Virus record (IMG/VR): IMGVR_UViG_3300001533_001107
Span: 1 to 35,411 of that record
Strand: one strand, 5' to 3'
Length of the DNA: 35,411 bases
Origin: a virus
Part shown: positions 16,779-24,981 of the stretch, piece after piece
How the letters are laid out: each line of letters begins with the position of its first letter
Numbering within the stretch: position 1 is the first letter of the stretch
Made by a program: the position numbers and the translations under genes
Notes under the pieces: generated by a model
Databases searched by the model: none
The model's input: the letters and a program-made list of their open reading frames with translations, nothing else
Told to the model about the DNA's origin: nothing

Positions 16779-17532
16779 TGGTAGCCTTCAGTTTTTCGGC
16801 AATAATTCGTTCGCGCACGTGCAACAGCACATCCATGCTGCGCACCCGGTAATCGTTTGGCGATAGGCGGGGCGCATCCTTGCCTGCCTTGGCGGCCTTC
16901 ATCATCTCATCCTGCTCGGCTTCGTTGCGTTCGTTTCGTGCATTGATGATCGCCTCGATCTCGTCAGAAGTTGCCGTCCACGTCCAGTAGTCCGTATCGT
17001 GCCCGTACTCGCTGACCAGGGTTTCCAGCAGCCGCAACCAGCCGACACCGGACGAACCGCCGGGAACCGGCTCAAGCGCGGCGTACTCCCGTTCGGCAAG
17101 CTCGCGCAAGGCGGCGGCAACCTCGACCACGGTGGCGTCCAGGCCGCGCGCCCAGCGGCGGACAGCCCGGCGAAACTCGCGGGGGGAATGCTCTGTTTGC
17201 CAGAAGGGCGTTTCCCTTGTGTGTGCGGCTGCGTATGCCTGCGCAAGCAGGCTGTCCGTCTCGTTATAAACTCCGGCGTCCACGACGCGCCAGAGCACAT
17301 CCTGCACGCCTACCGGGAGGCATCGCAATTCGACGCCGCACTCCAGTCGTACGACCGGCGCAAGTAAACGGCGGGTGAGCGCCGGGTCGGTCGGTTCAAG
17401 CACCCGGCGGGCGATCTGTATAACCTCGTTGATCGCCGCCGTGTCCAGTGCCGCGTCGAGCACGACCCCGCGCTCTCCCATCTCGCGGAATGTTTTCTGC
17501 GCCAGCAGCAGGTATCTTGGCGTATCGCTCAT
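16765..17532 (-). CDS. Putative tail assembly chaperone
   Basis: A 255-residue helical protein lying between the tube protein and the tape measure, the usual place of the gpG/gpT chaperone. The C-terminus has a helical charged segment (DEIEAIINARNERNEAEQDEMM) that looks like the end of tail chaperones. Here it is one uninterrupted ORF with no evident programmed-shift partner. The last codons overlap the start of the tape measure by 14 nt. Chaperones of this type coat the tape measure during tail assembly. Call depends mainly on position. Confidence 0.5.
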   Translation of the reverse strand: MSDTPRYLLLAQKTFREMGERGVVLDAALDTAAINEVIQIARRVLEPTDPALTRRLLAPVVRLECGVELRCLPVGVQDVLWRVVDAGVYNETDSLLAQAYAAAHTRETPFWQTEHSPREFRRAVRRWARGLDATVVEVAAALRELAEREYAALEPVPGGSSGVGWLRLLETLVSEYGHDTDYWTWTATSDEIEAIINARNERNEAEQDEMMKAAKAGKDAPRLSPNDYRVRSMDVLLHVRERIIAEKLKATNGQP

Positions 17533-17548
17533 CGGGACTCATCTCCCG

Positions 17549-18226
17549 TTATGCCGCCGCCGCCGCGTCCATGTACTCCCACCATGAGGCGTTGTAGAGC
17601 TTCACGCCGTCGCGGGTCTCCTCGATCGACTGCTCGGTCACGTAGGCCGTCCCCGGCAGGGTCAGCGCCCCGCGTGCCTGGGCAGTGCAGCTCTGCTTGA
17701 AACCGTATCGGTAGATCCCGCCGTCCGCGTAGTCGCTGATGCCCGCAACGGCTGCTTCCTTGGGTACATCGATCGAAAGCATCTCGATCGAACAGGACGA
17801 CGCCGCAAAGTCGTCCGTGCTGGTGGCCCCGAACTTGTTGACGATTCCAAACCCGCCGTCCAGATTAAGCGAGATCGTGCCATCATAGGTGGCAATCTTT
17901 GCCGCAGCGGAAGGCTTCAGCACATCCACCGTAATCTGCGGATAGTCGCTGTCCGAGCAATTGGCACTCGCACCGGTAATCAGGTAGTTTCCATTGACGG
18001 CTACCCCGAATGCAAGCGACAAACTCGCCCCGGTCAGCAGTTCGTACGTCACCTGCCACACCTCGACAGGACGCAGGATCACCACACCATCACTGCGGTA
18101 CTTCCCGGCACCACCCATGACCTCGTGGTATTCCTTGTTAGGTCCGCCACGCAATCCGATAAGGTGGATAATACCGCCCGTTGTCCCCAGGCCAAGCGGG
18201 TCCGCTGTTACAACATGAAAGTCCAT
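17549..18226 (-). CDS. Major tail (tube) protein
   Basis: A 225-residue, beta-rich protein preceded by AAGGAGA. It begins DFHVVTADPLGLGTTGGI and has long alternating strands (PVEVWQVTYELLTGASLSLAF, TISLNLDGGFGIVNKFGA) typical of the tube fold. It lies just before the chaperone-like gene and tape measure and after the tail-completion genes, the canonical spot for the tube subunit. Hexamers stack to form the tail lumen through which DNA passes. There is no sheath gene alongside, supporting a non-contractile tail. Confidence 0.68.
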   Translation of the reverse strand: MDFHVVTADPLGLGTTGGIIHLIGLRGGPNKEYHEVMGGAGKYRSDGVVILRPVEVWQVTYELLTGASLSLAFGVAVNGNYLITGASANCSDSDYPQITVDVLKPSAAAKIATYDGTISLNLDGGFGIVNKFGATSTDDFAASSCSIEMLSIDVPKEAAVAGISDYADGGIYRYGFKQSCTAQARGALTLPGTAYVTEQSIEETRDGVKLYNASWWEYMDAAAAA

Positions 18227-18289
18227 ATCCGTCTCCTTGCGTTAGTGTTCATGGTCGTCCGGTGAGCAGCTATGCAAATAGCCAGCGCA

Positions 18290-18733
18290 TCAATACCGGA
18301 CGCGGAAGATGCATTCGATTTCAAGCGTCACCTGCCAGCAACCGATACGCGAGACCTCCTTGCCGTTCTTGAACACCGGTATAAAGCCATAATCGATCAC
18401 AGGCGGCCGCGTCGCCCGCGCCACATACACAACGCCGGTTTGCTTGACCGGAAGCGCTGCCAGCCACGCCATCGCCGTTTCCTGTGCAACATGCCGCGCA
18501 TCCGGCGAGAACTGCCCCTGCAGAATGCCATCGAACTTGATCTCCGGCGGCGGCATATCCTTGAACGGGCCGGACTCCGCACCACCGGAAACATTCAGCG
18601 CCCAGCAGTCAAGCTGCGGCGGTAATACCCCCAGGAATGCCGTCTGCCCCTCGATTGCCGCCGTGGCGTCCACCAGCGCCGCAAAAACCGCCTGTTCCCC
18701 GTCCGTCCATGCTGTCTTGTGATACTCGCTCAT
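18290..18733 (-). CDS. Tail terminator/completion-like protein
   Basis: A 147-residue protein with a helical start (WTDGEQAVFAALVDATAAIEG) and beta strands after it, including VVYVARATRPPVI and a final QVTLEIECIFRVRY. ATGA overlap couples it to the HK97 gp10-like gene. In siphophages the gene between gp10-like and tube proteins often encodes the tail terminator that caps the tube at the head. Sequence alone does not prove it; position and size are the main support. A 63-bp gap to the tube gene holds only that gene's ribosome site. Confidence 0.48.
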   Translation of the reverse strand: MSEYHKTAWTDGEQAVFAALVDATAAIEGQTAFLGVLPPQLDCWALNVSGGAESGPFKDMPPPEIKFDGILQGQFSPDARHVAQETAMAWLAALPVKQTGVVYVARATRPPVIDYGFIPVFKNGKEVSRIGCWQVTLEIECIFRVRY

Positions 18734-19218
18734 GGCATTGCCTTTCCAATCTCGGTTTTGATAATCCTGGCGAACTCGTCTTGGTTGTCATTAATGGCCC
18801 GCTCAATAAATTTATCATCCACGCGACCGCCCTTCTTTGCTACCGAACCAGGGCCGAGTTTAAACCACGAAATGCCTTTCTCGTCGTGGATCTTCAGCGC
18901 GTACTTGCCAGCCTCCGAATTGCTCGCCACGAAAACCACCGCATTGTCAGGCTCTGCTCGCCATTTGATCGACCGCTCAAGACCGCCGGGCTTGGCCCGG
19001 CCGGTGCTGCGATCCTGCGTCTTGCTACGCTTGCTCGTCTTGCGCGTATTATTGATCAGCGATTGGGTAGGTGAGATGGGAGCATTGCGGCGAGCCTCAT
19101 CCCTGGCGATCAAGCCGCATTTGAGCATCGCCCGCAGCAGCGCCTTGTCGCGGACGCCAGCCGCCGATGCTCGAAGCAAGGCGATTTCAGCGCCGATGTT
19201 GGGTGGTATGATCTGCAT
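18730..19218 (-). CDS. HK97 gp10-like tail completion protein
   Basis: A 162-residue protein whose centre has the pattern of the HK97-gp10 family: a helix with ALLRAMLKCGLIARDEARRNAP, then ISPT, a variable basic loop, GGLERSIKWR and a strand VVFVASNSEAGKYALKIHD. The family members are structural proteins at the head-tail junction. The start at 19218 has little ribosome site, but the gene follows a small Cys-rich gene closely and overlaps the next gene by ATGA. The basic loop is likely flexible. Confidence 0.62.
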   Translation of the reverse strand: MQIIPPNIGAEIALLRASAAGVRDKALLRAMLKCGLIARDEARRNAPISPTQSLINNTRKTSKRSKTQDRSTGRAKPGGLERSIKWRAEPDNAVVFVASNSEAGKYALKIHDEKGISWFKLGPGSVAKKGGRVDDKFIERAINDNQDEFARIIKTEIGKAMP

Positions 19219-19234
19219 ACCAACAGCCAGATGG

Positions 19235-19414
19235 TCAACGCGTCAAAGGTTCGAACCGGATCCCGCGATCACCAGGGGATGGCTCGCGATGTTTCACCCG
19301 GCCTTCGATTATCTCTGCTGGTATCCCTTTCGGAAAAGCCTTACAAACGAAACCGTCCGTTGGGTATTTATCAAAATGCTTACACTTTGCACATTCTGGT
19401 GCTGGCTCGATCAT
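19235..19414 (-). CDS. Small cysteine-containing phage protein
   Basis: A 59-residue protein with CAKCKHF near the start and C24 later, followed by AFPKGIPAEIIEGRVKH and PSPGDRGIRFEP. I recall this GIP..I..G...H...PGD.GI.FE pattern from many phages, where it occurs beside head or capsid genes; its function is not known. Possible metal binding by the CxxC and the third cysteine. The ATG overlaps the stop of the head-morphogenesis gene (ATGA), which supports real translation. The gene is below usual size limits and is easily missed. Confidence 0.65.
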   Translation of the reverse strand: MIEPAPECAKCKHFDKYPTDGFVCKAFPKGIPAEIIEGRVKHREPSPGDRGIRFEPLTR

Positions 19415-20718
19415 TTCATTTCCTTAATCTTAGCCACCACGCCCCGTTTCGCCTGTAGCGAAAAGAACCCCTTTTGAAAGGCCGCCTTGCCGCCCTGCGC
19501 ACTCGCCGCGTCGCGATCCAGGACGATCCAGCCACCACGCGACGAATTGCGCGAGAATGCCTCGCCGCCCTCATCCGTCTTCAAGTACCGGAAGTGGGGG
19601 AGCTTGGCAAGTTCCATCTGATCGAGCACGCTGTCGGGTATCGCCTTGATCTCATCGCCGAACCGGCCCGCAAAGCCGCCCGCCCGCAGACGACTGTCGA
19701 GCCTATCCCGGATCACCGCCCGCTTGGCCACGGCCGCGCTCATGCCCTGGTCACGGTAACGCTGCTGGTCGATGCCGTTTCGATACTCCAACACAGCGTC
19801 CGGATCAGCCCAATTACCGGGAGAGGGCTGCGCCGCCTGCCGATTGATCTCGTCTGCTTCAAGATCCTCGTCGATATATTCAGGCCGGTGCGTGCAGTTC
19901 GGGTGCCACATGCCAGCGTCCAGGCTCTGCTGGTACGTCGGGAACCGCCCGCCTCCCTGACCACTGCCGGCCAGCCGTATAATCGCGCCCTCCCAAGCTT
20001 CGCAGATGGGGCATGGATCCCCAGCGTCGCGCGAGATGCGCCCCAGCTCGAAGCCGTTGTCCGTGAGCGTGTCGATCTGGATGTCGCGGGATGCACGCTG
20101 CATCGTCGTGCGCACCAGCATCTGCAGGTAGCGGCTGTTAGCCCACTCCTTGCCGCCGCGATCGACGAAGCGCCGTCCCCCTATGTTTCCGGCAGACTTG
20201 TCCCAGGCCTGCTGCAGGCGCTTGTGCGTCTCGTTTGCCGTCCAGCCCTCGATGCTCGACTGGCGGAAGGTGTCGATGAATGCAAAGCGTAAATCGGCAA
20301 TTGCCTGCTGCGTCATGCTCTGCGTCATCACGGCCGCCAGGTTCGCCTCGTTGCCCTGGTGGATTATTTCGGCGTAGCGTTTGACCCGCTCGCGGGAGAA
20401 CTCCATCAGCGGGATGTCATCAACACCCTTGATCTGTGACTGTACCGCGCCTGCCCAGACCGGACCGTTTTCGCGCAGCATATCCATCAGCCAGGCGTCG
20501 AACTCCTTGCCGAGCGTCCCGTAGACCGCCGTGATCCGCTTCTCCAGCGCGTCGCGCTCGCCTTTGTTTACCGCTATGCTCGGCTTGCGGGCCGCCCTCT
20601 CAATCGCCGCCCGCGCCCTCATTCGCGCGACATCGACGCGACGCCGCAGCCCGCTAACCGCCTCGGCCTCGGCCTGCCTTTCGAGCTTGCGCAATTGGAA
20701 GCGATTCAGACGAGCCAC
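19411..20718 (-). CDS. Head morphogenesis / minor capsid protein (Mu F-like, SPP1 gp7-like)
   Basis: A 435-residue protein. The N-terminal half is helical and highly charged (RFQLRKLERQAEAEAV). The central region contains the family's cysteine/histidine motif, DPCPICEAWEG followed by MWHPNCTHRPEYI, as in the minor head protein family. The C-terminus has SSRGGWIVLDRD. A few copies sit inside the head near the portal and help assembly or DNA entry. The reading frame is open upstream; GTG at 20718 is preferred because GAGGGGG lies 7 nt before it, although GTG at 20724 overlapping the upstream stop is possible. Confidence 0.75.
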   Translation of the reverse strand: MARLNRFQLRKLERQAEAEAVSGLRRRVDVARMRARAAIERAARKPSIAVNKGERDALEKRITAVYGTLGKEFDAWLMDMLRENGPVWAGAVQSQIKGVDDIPLMEFSRERVKRYAEIIHQGNEANLAAVMTQSMTQQAIADLRFAFIDTFRQSSIEGWTANETHKRLQQAWDKSAGNIGGRRFVDRGGKEWANSRYLQMLVRTTMQRASRDIQIDTLTDNGFELGRISRDAGDPCPICEAWEGAIIRLAGSGQGGGRFPTYQQSLDAGMWHPNCTHRPEYIDEDLEADEINRQAAQPSPGNWADPDAVLEYRNGIDQQRYRDQGMSAAVAKRAVIRDRLDSRLRAGGFAGRFGDEIKAIPDSVLDQMELAKLPHFRYLKTDEGGEAFSRNSSRGGWIVLDRDAASAQGGKAAFQKGFFSLQAKRGVVAKIKEMK

Positions 20719-20720
20719 GC

Positions 20721-21104
20721 TCACCCCCTCGAAAGCATTACGCCAGGCGTACCACCAAGCCAGCGCCAGACGGACGACGGCCACTGGTTCGGATCAAGCC
20801 GGGCCTCCATCGCCTCCGGATCCCCGGATGTCTGCCCCAGCATGGTCGGCACCGCCCCGCCGCTGCCCGGGCCCCGCGCACACTTCATCAGGTAGATCGC
20901 CAGCTCGTAACAGGCGAAGTCCAGCCGAACCCGGTCACCCAGGGCACTGTCGGTGGTTGGAACCGCGCTGCCGATGGCTGACTCGATCTCGCGTTTTGCC
21001 TGGGCAAAGGCGGCCGCCCGCAACGAGTCCTGTACCCTGGTCAAGGCGAGCCCGTCAATATGCTCGATCAGGTAGGCGGCGAAAGCGTCCGGGCCGAATG
21101 CCAT
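20721..21104 (-). CDS. Putative head-tail connector/adaptor protein
   Basis: A 127-residue, mainly helical protein (AFAAYLIEHIDGL, ALGDRVRLDFACYELAIYLMKC) between two tiny head-region genes and the head morphogenesis gene. It starts with ATG in a TGATG overlap with the 54-residue gene. Size and helical content fit head-completion or adaptor proteins that bind the portal, but no clear family signature is visible. Confidence 0.42.
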   Translation of the reverse strand: MAFGPDAFAAYLIEHIDGLALTRVQDSLRAAAFAQAKREIESAIGSAVPTTDSALGDRVRLDFACYELAIYLMKCARGPGSGGAVPTMLGQTSGDPEAMEARLDPNQWPSSVWRWLGGTPGVMLSRG

Positions 21105-21268
21105 CACGCACCCGCCTTGTCGTCCAGACGCTTCCAGCCCTGCTTGAACCAGCCCTCAAGCGACGTGTTTGTAACGGTTGCCTTAAGTCCGTTCTTCGTT
21201 ACGATCACCAAATGCCGATTATCCGTAGCAATCGCCGTCTTTGTCTCGCTTACTTTTACTTTCGCCAT
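21104..21268 (-). CDS. Small hypothetical protein
   Basis: A 54-residue basic protein with two short beta strands (AKVKVSETKTAIATD, HLVIVTKNGLKATVT) and a helix (EGWFKQGWKRLDD). A good site AAGGAGCGG precedes the ATG and the stop overlaps the next start (TGATG). Such small head-region proteins are common in phages. No function can be inferred. Confidence 0.55.
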   Translation of the reverse strand: MAKVKVSETKTAIATDNRHLVIVTKNGLKATVTNTSLEGWFKQGWKRLDDKAGA

Positions 21269-21280
21269 GATTACCGCTCC

Positions 21281-21832
21281 TTATTTTGCACCGCCTACAT
21301 ATACCTCGTAGGTCACGCTGTTTGTCCCCGTGTTCGATACCACTAGATTGCCGTTCGTGCCCACCGCATACCCGGTGGCATCCGGCGCTACCATCATAAG
21401 CAGACCGCCAGGCCGCACGTGGACCGTGCCGTTGGTGCCCGTCCCCGTCCATTGAAAAGCCTCCGCATCGTCACTGCCGACCGCGATAGGATCAAGGTTA
21501 TCGGCATCAGCCGCGACAGCCAGGAACCGCACCGATGCGAACGTGATCGGATCGCCGAACCCGTCGGTTGCGCTCGTCAGGTCGATTGTCGCCGCCTGCG
21601 AATTTGTCAGCGTGCCAGACTCCACCACGATGGTATTCATCTGGTTGGCGTTCGTGCCGCTGGTATGCGTCCAGCTAAGCAAATCGGAAAACGTCTCGGT
21701 TAGCGACGACGCACCGGTCGTCTTCTGGTGTGTCCAGTTCGGCAGTACCACAAGCCGACCCGAGAACGTGGTGGCGGCTACCAGCGGCAGCGTAAAGACA
21801 AGCAGCATGACATAGGCGAGAATTCTTTGCAT
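21281..21832 (-). CDS. Exported decoration/fibre-like protein with Sec signal peptide
   Basis: A 183-residue protein beginning with a Sec leader (MQRILAYVMLLVFTLPLVAA). After cleavage it is beta-rich: SVRFLAVAADADNLDPIAVG, then VHVRPGGLLMMVAPDATGYAV and SNTGTNSVTYEVYVGG. The mature half resembles capsid-decoration or small fibre proteins common next to phage head genes. The ATG at 21832 is set by GGAGGTG just upstream; the frame is open much further up but crosses the terminator. The leader sequence is unusual for a virion protein. Confidence 0.62.
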   Translation of the reverse strand: MQRILAYVMLLVFTLPLVAATTFSGRLVVLPNWTHQKTTGASSLTETFSDLLSWTHTSGTNANQMNTIVVESGTLTNSQAATIDLTSATDGFGDPITFASVRFLAVAADADNLDPIAVGSDDAEAFQWTGTGTNGTVHVRPGGLLMMVAPDATGYAVGTNGNLVVSNTGTNSVTYEVYVGGAK

Positions 21833-21878
21833 CGGGCACCTCCATTTGATATGGATGTCCGATTCATCAAGCCGCCAC

Positions 21879-21919
21879 AAAAAAAAGAGCCCCGCCTTGA
21901 TGCTATCGCGGCGGGGCTC
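21879..21919 (-). terminator. Strong rho-independent terminator
   Basis: On the minus strand a perfect 10-bp GC-rich stem (GAGCCCCGCC with GGCGGGGCTC) and a 13-nt loop is followed at once by eight T residues. It lies after the 118-residue gene that ends the capsid block and before the exported decoration-like gene. It should limit read-through from capsid genes into the connector and tail genes, so the latter may have a separate promoter or need antitermination. Confidence 0.88.
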
Positions 21920-21944
21920 CCCAACACTGGAGGGTGATCCAGAT

Positions 21945-22301
21945 TTATCCATTCTGTTCGATAAAGGCCTGAAGATCAAGCACAGTTGCACGCGCAGCCG
22001 GTTTCTTCATGCCGAGACGCTCGGCGATCTCATCCGCCCGCGCCCGCAAGTCGGCCTTGCTCTCGTTGTTATCACCGTCAACCTGCCCCGGATTCCCGGG
22101 CTCATCCGCGGCCACCGCCTGGGTGGGCTCCGGGTCGATAAAAGGCGCTTTGCCTTCCGCGACAACCTTCGCCTGTGCATCAGCCACCAGACCACGCAAC
22201 TCGTCCTCGTCGGCGGTCGCCGGAGCCTTGATCTTAAGCGCGTCAAGCGTATGCGCAAGTCGCGCCCGCCGCCTCGCCCTGTTGAATCCTGTCAGTCCCA
22301 T
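21945..22301 (-). CDS. Hypothetical helical protein after the capsid genes
   Basis: A 118-residue protein with two helical ends (GFNRARRRARLAHTLDALK and ADLRARADEIAERL) and an acidic, Pro-rich middle. The C-terminus ends in a Rho-N/SAP-like helix pair (KKPAARATVLDLQAFIEQNG). The site GAGGGAGG precedes the start. It is the last gene before the terminator. The arrangement resembles small head-completion or DNA-binding phage proteins; function unknown. Confidence 0.55.
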   Translation of the reverse strand: MGLTGFNRARRRARLAHTLDALKIKAPATADEDELRGLVADAQAKVVAEGKAPFIDPEPTQAVAADEPGNPGQVDGDNNESKADLRARADEIAERLGMKKPAARATVLDLQAFIEQNG

Positions 22302-22329
22302 GATTTGCCTCCCTCGCTAAGCGATTCCC

Positions 22330-23118
22330 TTACTGCGTGATATCGGCGACGATCTCATTGGTGACGCCGCCCGAAGACACGTACTGGAGCGCGGTACCCG
22401 TCACCTGGAAGAAACCGCCATCATCGCCGGTGGGGGACAGGCCACTCAGATCAAAACTAACATGTTCGACATCCACCGAGTCGTCAACGTATTGGTCGCT
22501 GTCGACGCTCTCGGCGCTCATGTGTGCCAGATCAATCGCGCCGGCCGCAATATGCTCGGAATCGACAGCGTCATCCGCAATCTTCGTTCCGTCAACAGCA
22601 TCCGCGGCAAAATGAACCGTATCGATCGAACCGTCGACGTAATGCTCGCTGTCGATCGCCTCGTCGGCAATCTTCGCCCCGGTGACGGCATCGGCGGCAA
22701 GCTCGGCCGTGTCGACCTCGCCGTCCGCAAGTTGACCGTCAACGAAGGTGCGTGTCGTGGACGCTTCCGAGCGAATAATGTAGACATCATTCGTGACTGC
22801 CGCCTGGTCGCTGTCCAGCTTCAACGCAGCTCCCGCCGGAACGGAAACAATCTGGTTTGCCGTCCAGGCGGTATCGCCCGCCACAGTCAAAACCTTTTGA
22901 TCGTACTGCACGCCACCAACAACAACCGAGAGCGTCACGCTCTGCGATGTTTCAGCGGATGGGCTGAACCAGATTGAATCAATCTCGTACGCCCGACCGA
23001 GGTCGTTGGTGAACGTCTCTACGTCCGTGACCTGTTCGCTGATTGCGCCAATCTCGGCATGAGCTGCGATGGCAAAAACACAAAAACCCGACAATACCAC
23101 CATAATGTAACGTTTCAT
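22330..23118 (-). CDS. Exported fibre-like protein with signal peptide and DxVDSEH repeats
   Basis: A 262-residue protein. Residues 1-21 are a classic Sec leader (cleavage after AHA). A beta-rich domain follows (SVTLSVVVGGVQYDQKVL, SVPAGAALKLDSD). Residues of about 135-230 consist of ten-residue imperfect repeats of the form ADDAVDSEHI, AAGAIDLAHM, SAESVDSDQY, typical of trimeric fibre shafts. The end is a short head domain. It lies right after the major capsid gene, so a capsid-bound fibre is the natural reading, yet the leader predicts export. The ATG at 23118 follows AGG at a short distance; an upstream in-frame start is less likely. Confidence 0.65.
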   Translation of the reverse strand: MKRYIMVVLSGFCVFAIAAHAEIGAISEQVTDVETFTNDLGRAYEIDSIWFSPSAETSQSVTLSVVVGGVQYDQKVLTVAGDTAWTANQIVSVPAGAALKLDSDQAAVTNDVYIIRSEASTTRTFVDGQLADGEVDTAELAADAVTGAKIADEAIDSEHYVDGSIDTVHFAADAVDGTKIADDAVDSEHIAAGAIDLAHMSAESVDSDQYVDDSVDVEHVSFDLSGLSPTGDDGGFFQVTGTALQYVSSGGVTNEIVADITQ

Positions 23119-23194
23119 GATCCTGTTTCCCTTCTTGTTTGTGGGCATACGGCCAGCCGTATCGCTACGGACTGGCCGCCCCGGTTTTTATCAC

Positions 23195-24196
23195 TTAGCC
23201 GTTCGACTTGATTGCGACCACGCCGCAATTCTTCTTCTCCCACACACGGTCCCAGGCTTCCGCATCATCCAGTTCGGTATTCGCGGCCGTGTCGCCATCC
23301 AGATCACTGGCGGCATACTTGGCGGCAAACCCGATCGGGTGGATGATCAGCGTCTTGCGCATGGTCATGACCGTGTCGCCGGCCAGGATGTCGCGATCCC
23401 ACTCCACTCCCTCGTCGGTCGGGATGTGCTCGGCACGCGCAAGGCTGCCCTTCGCCATCAGGTACGACGTATAGACCAGGCCGCTGGTTCCACCGGCAAC
23501 CACGGGCACCGTGTCATCCGTAATAACCTCAAGCCCCTTGTAGCTGTTATACAGAAGTTTGCCTTCGCTGTCACGGATCGCCGTGATCTGGTCCAGTGCG
23601 GCCAGGTTCGCCTCGATCTGCGAGTGCATCACGATCGCGGAGAGCTTGGCCTTTGCGTCGCCGAGCTTCTGCGCGGCGTTGATGATCGCGGTCCCGCTCA
23701 TCTTGTTCGTGGCGGCCGCATTGTCGCCATCCGCGATGGAGATGTCGTGGATCAGATCGGACGAATCAGCATCGGCATTGTCGGCAAACACGCCGGTCAG
23801 CGTCGCGATCAGGATGCCCTGCTCGTCCTTATTCCACCACTGTGCCCAGCCGTCGGCAATCGCGGCCGCCGGATCCGCGCCGGAACGCACCGGGGCCAGA
23901 TCATTCACGCTGCGAGCATCGCCACGCCCGAGAGCGTACGCAATCTGCTTTCCCGTGGAAATCCCGCCGACATCCAAAGCCGCGCTGTCGGAAAGCACTT
24001 GCGAGCTACCCGTAAGCGGATTGAAATGCGGTACGTTGATGAATGGGGCACCACCGGCGCGCAGCTTCTCCTGTAGCGTCTGGTTCGGCACCATGATCCC
24101 GCTACGCAGGAAACGATTGTTCTCCACCGCCTGTTGGCGCATGTACGGTATCCACACCGAGGGTTGGATAATATTAGATATTTTAACCTTAGCCAT
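23195..24196 (-). CDS. Major capsid protein
   Basis: A 333-residue protein located directly after a scaffold-like gene and portal. It starts AKVKISNIIQPSVWIPYMRQ, has a capsid-type N-terminal arm and a central region (GLEVITDDTVPVVAGG, then TSYLMAKGSLARAEH) that matches the P-domain/A-domain turns of HK97-fold coat proteins, and it ends with strands VMTMRKTLIIHPIGFAAKY. AGGAG precedes the ATG. It is expected to form the icosahedral shell. No protease gene is visible, so maturation may proceed without head protease. Confidence 0.82.
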   Translation of the reverse strand: MAKVKISNIIQPSVWIPYMRQQAVENNRFLRSGIMVPNQTLQEKLRAGGAPFINVPHFNPLTGSSQVLSDSAALDVGGISTGKQIAYALGRGDARSVNDLAPVRSGADPAAAIADGWAQWWNKDEQGILIATLTGVFADNADADSSDLIHDISIADGDNAAATNKMSGTAIINAAQKLGDAKAKLSAIVMHSQIEANLAALDQITAIRDSEGKLLYNSYKGLEVITDDTVPVVAGGTSGLVYTSYLMAKGSLARAEHIPTDEGVEWDRDILAGDTVMTMRKTLIIHPIGFAAKYAASDLDGDTAANTELDDAEAWDRVWEKKNCGVVAIKSNG

Positions 24197-24202
24197 GACT
24201 CA

Positions 24203-24883
24203 CTACTCCTGTTCTATTTTGACACCGGCCTCCGCCGCCAACCTGGCAGCCTCCGCCGGATTCGTGTTAAGCACCTTTGCCTGCTCCGTCAGATTGAACG
24301 AAGCCTGCGCCCATGGGTTCTTTGCGGGAGTGACGTTGCCGCCGCCTGCATGCGGAGGCGTTCCGCCGCCGTGACCAGGCGCGACAATCGCCGCCTTGTT
24401 CGCGTCCTTGAACTTGGCGACAATCGGCGCGATGACATTGGCGTTCGCCAGATCATCATCGCCGATCGCTTCGAACGCCCGAGCGAAACCGCTGCGCAGC
24501 AGGTCATGATCAAATCCGGGAACAAACTGTATCCCGGCCTCTTTCATCACCTGCGAGAGCTTTCCGTTACGGGCTTCCGCCGCGACCTTCTTGTCGGCCT
24601 CCTCAAGGCGCTTATTGACCGCCGCAAGTTGATCCGACAAGGTCTTTATCTGCCCCTGTGCCTTTTCAACCTCGGTCTTGCCAGCATTGCCGGTATCATC
24701 GACTTGCTTCTGCAATTTATCCACCATGGCCTGCAATTCTGCCGCCTTGGCTTCCGCCTTGCGTCGCGCCGCCGCCGCATTGCTGGTTTCCTGATCCGGG
24801 TCGTACCCCTGCGCAAATGCCTTTTCGGCATCCGACAGTTCCTCGCCCTTCGCAACTTTCGTCAATATGTCCTTGATGTTCAT
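24203..24883 (-). CDS. Capsid scaffolding protein
   Basis: A 226-residue protein with an extended coiled coil (about residues 37-110, rich in Ala/Lys/Glu/Gln), an amphipathic helical region (FDHDLLRSGFARAFEAIGDD) and a Gly/Pro-rich linker (GHGGGTPPHAGGG). The C-terminus is helical. Coiled coil plus flexible tail and position directly before the coat gene are hallmarks of scaffold proteins, which template shell assembly and then leave. GGGAGTG precedes the ATG. The gap to the portal gene holds no gene. Confidence 0.72.
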   Translation of the reverse strand: MNIKDILTKVAKGEELSDAEKAFAQGYDPDQETSNAAAARRKAEAKAAELQAMVDKLQKQVDDTGNAGKTEVEKAQGQIKTLSDQLAAVNKRLEEADKKVAAEARNGKLSQVMKEAGIQFVPGFDHDLLRSGFARAFEAIGDDDLANANVIAPIVAKFKDANKAAIVAPGHGGGTPPHAGGGNVTPAKNPWAQASFNLTEQAKVLNTNPAEAARLAAEAGVKIEQE

Positions 24884-24981
24884 CCACTTTCACTCCCGCT
24901 TTTCATGGGTTAGGGCCCAAGTCCCGTACACAGGCTGTAACACGCCACAGCCAGAAGGCGCTTATACAAAAAGCCTGATTA

